In this document: piece by piece, positions 62,775 through 64,000 of the stretch
Numbering within the stretch: position 1 is the first letter of the stretch
How the letters are laid out: each line of letters starts with the position of its first letter
From: HGM04593 sp045630965
GTDB taxonomy: Bacteria; Bacteroidota; Bacteroidia; Bacteroidales; Bacteroidaceae
Direction of reading: 5' to 3'
Length of the DNA stretch: 64,000 nt
Assembly (NCBI GenBank): GCA_045630965.1
Contig: JAZQTU010000013.1
Span: forward strand, 70,695-134,694
Translations under genes and position numbers: made by a program
The notes under the pieces: generated by a model
Told to the model about the DNA's origin: nothing
Databases searched by the model: none
Seen by the model: only the letters and a program-made list of their open reading frames with translations

Positions 62775-64000
62775 TTACTTGATTATTATACGAATGTCCT
62801 CTTGACGTTTTCCATAACTCTTTTCTTCAATGTACTGAGTCAATGCATCAATGGCTTGTTGCTTAGTCATTGGACGAGAGAAGATACGAAGCATTTCATC
62901 ATGGGTAATCTCAATCTTAGTAAAATTCCGTTGCAGTTTACCGATAGCTTCCATCAATAGACGGGCAAATTGGCGATTCAAAGAAATTTGGTTATTCTTG
63001 AATTGCTCAATCAAACTCTTTTCATCATTATTGAGTACATCACGATTGCGACGAGTCATCGGATCTTCCAAAGCATCATGGAATTGTCTTACATATTCTT
63101 CATAGATGCCTTTCAATTCATCCTTCAACTCGCCCACTTCCGGCAATTGGCTACGCTGTGTAGTGGGATTGAAACTATCCACAGAGGTAGGAGCATAAAG
63201 AATGCTTTGCTTGGTCACCTGTGGATTGGCCAATTTAAGACGATTCAATTTTTGCTTCAACTGCTCGTATTGTGCAGGATTGATAAATGATGCACCTGAA
63301 ACAATTTCGCATACGCTATACTCTTCTGTGGCTTTGAGAGCTTGCGCCTTTTGGTAATCCATTTCACAAACATGAGCTTTGAGATATTCACCCAGGTACC
63401 AATCGGCATAGCGATTCTTGATGGCATCCAGTTCGGTCTTATAAGCGTTTCTGGCTGCTTCGTCTTTATCCACTATCTCCTTGACTTTCTCAATAGCCTC
63501 ACAGATATCGCCACGAAGTGTCGGTTCGTTGATGTTGGAAAGTGCTGTACGCAAGTATGAAATATAGGATTCAAACTCTCTTAACTGCTTCAAGGTACGC
63601 TCTGTATTCTCCAACTTCATGCGTGTTTCCTGCATAGCAGTACGGACCAACTCGATAGGCCATTCGATGTTACGCATCTTGGCTTTGGAGTTGTAACGTT
63701 GTATTTGATTGGCAATGCCTTTCAGCTTATCAAACTCATGGTTGAGCTGACGGGCAGCCTCTTCTGATATGATTTCAATGTTTCCAGCGAAGCGATATCC
63801 ACCATTTATCTTGTATTGTAATGCAACAACACGTTCTTCCATCTGCTTGGCTTTGCTTGACAAGTCGGCAAACACGCTGCTTTCGCGATTGTCCAATTCC
63901 GATGTGCGGTCAACGCCCAAGAAACCGATCATCAATTCACGTATCAGCGGAATGTTAATGCCTTTAGGGGGACAAATATTAGAGAAGGTATAGCAGTCCT
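62775..64000 (-). CDS. DUF6079-like large ATPase/scaffold protein, C-terminal part (cut by window edge)
   Basis: The frame stays open from the stop at 62775 to the right edge (64000), with no stop upstream of the TTG at 63935 or the ATG at 63932, so this is the C-terminal part of a larger protein. The visible 408 codons are mostly coiled coil (KAKQMEERVVALQYKINGGYRF, ERTLKQLREFESYISYLRTA, EQLKQKLNRLKLANPQV). The layout matches the C-terminus of DUF6079 proteins, which are BrxC/PglY-like P-loop ATPases near methylases and helicases. Their usual CPHC pair is replaced here by ILYAPTS. The P-loop would lie outside the window. The call is by pattern, not search. Confidence 0.65.
   Translation of the reverse strand, partial: DCYTFSNICPPKGINIPLIRELMIGFLGVDRTSELDNRESSVFADLSSKAKQMEERVVALQYKINGGYRFAGNIEIISEEAARQLNHEFDKLKGIANQIQRYNSKAKMRNIEWPIELVRTAMQETRMKLENTERTLKQLREFESYISYLRTALSNINEPTLRGDICEAIEKVKEIVDKDEAARNAYKTELDAIKNRYADWYLGEYLKAHVCEMDYQKAQALKATEEYSVCEIVSGASFINPAQYEQLKQKLNRLKLANPQVTKQSILYAPTSVDSFNPTTQRSQLPEVGELKDELKGIYEEYVRQFHDALEDPMTRRNRDVLNNDEKSLIEQFKNNQISLNRQFARLLMEAIGKLQRNFTKIEITHDEMLRIFSRPMTKQQAIDALTQYIEEKSYGKRQEDIRIIIK

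Overview
The window looks like chromosomal DNA of a Bacteroidales bacterium. Three things point there. Promoters fit the Bacteroidota pattern TTTG, about 20 bases, TAnnTTTG; perfect examples lie at 754-785, 4840-4871 and 8909-8940. The gene families are typical: SpeA-type arginine decarboxylase, ATP-type PEP carboxykinase, BamA with tandem OmpH genes, DUF3109, DUF6242. A type IX secretion core is present (porU, porV, a porG-like gene). Human gut Bacteroides generally lack that system, so a relative of Prevotellaceae, Muribaculaceae or another T9SS-bearing Bacteroidales family fits best. The exact family cannot be fixed from the sequence alone.

Region by region. 1-4.4 kb: the start of an EF-hand-like conserved gene (cut by the left edge) diverges from a secreted CotH-kinase protein with a T9SS-type tail. 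4.4-4.8 kb: a tRNA-Met(CAT) gene whose 3' end and terminator are duplicated about 255 bp away. 5-12.2 kb (plus strand): ribF, a CPBP protease, pckA, a UbiA prenyltransferase, a radical SAM protein and a small YqaE/Pmp3 gene in close order, then a THUMP-like methyltransferase. 12.4-29.3 kb (minus strand): a GH108-like muramidase; a long run topA-aroK-speA-ygjP-like-GNAT-parE-coaD-ctpA; and a nudix-TPR-outer-membrane-barrel set. 29.6-34.9 kb (plus strand): gpmI, DUF3109, hflX and class I fumarase, with strong terminators between several of them.

34.9-53.9 kb is one nearly gapless minus-strand run: rex, FAH hydrolase, porU, porV, ispF, phosphoesterase, ribD, DUF6242 lipoprotein, porG-like, uppS, bamA, three ompH genes, murI and an ABC-F ATPase. 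It joins outer-membrane biogenesis, wall precursor supply and type IX secretion. 54-56.3 kb (plus strand) holds a SUI1-like factor, pyrE, an SRPBCC protein, a lipoprotein and tRNA-Leu(TAA).

An accessory island starts directly after tRNA-Leu and runs off the right edge. It begins with the last codons of a tyrosine recombinase, then a helicase cut to 178 residues, two clusters of 12-bp repeats, an AlbA_2/Schlafen-type ATP-binding protein, a large Zn-ribbon DNA methyltransferase, an unrecognised 324-residue helical protein, and the C-terminal part of a large DUF6079-like protein. Helicase, methylase and ATPase together resemble an anti-phage system of the Hma/BREX-like kind. Here the helicase arm is broken at the island edge and two extra genes are interposed. 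This is the part of the window most likely to hold something undescribed.

All family calls come from reading sequence motifs; no database search was run. Where an upstream TTG or ATG would lengthen a gene, I chose the start that gives a normal N-terminus and say so.
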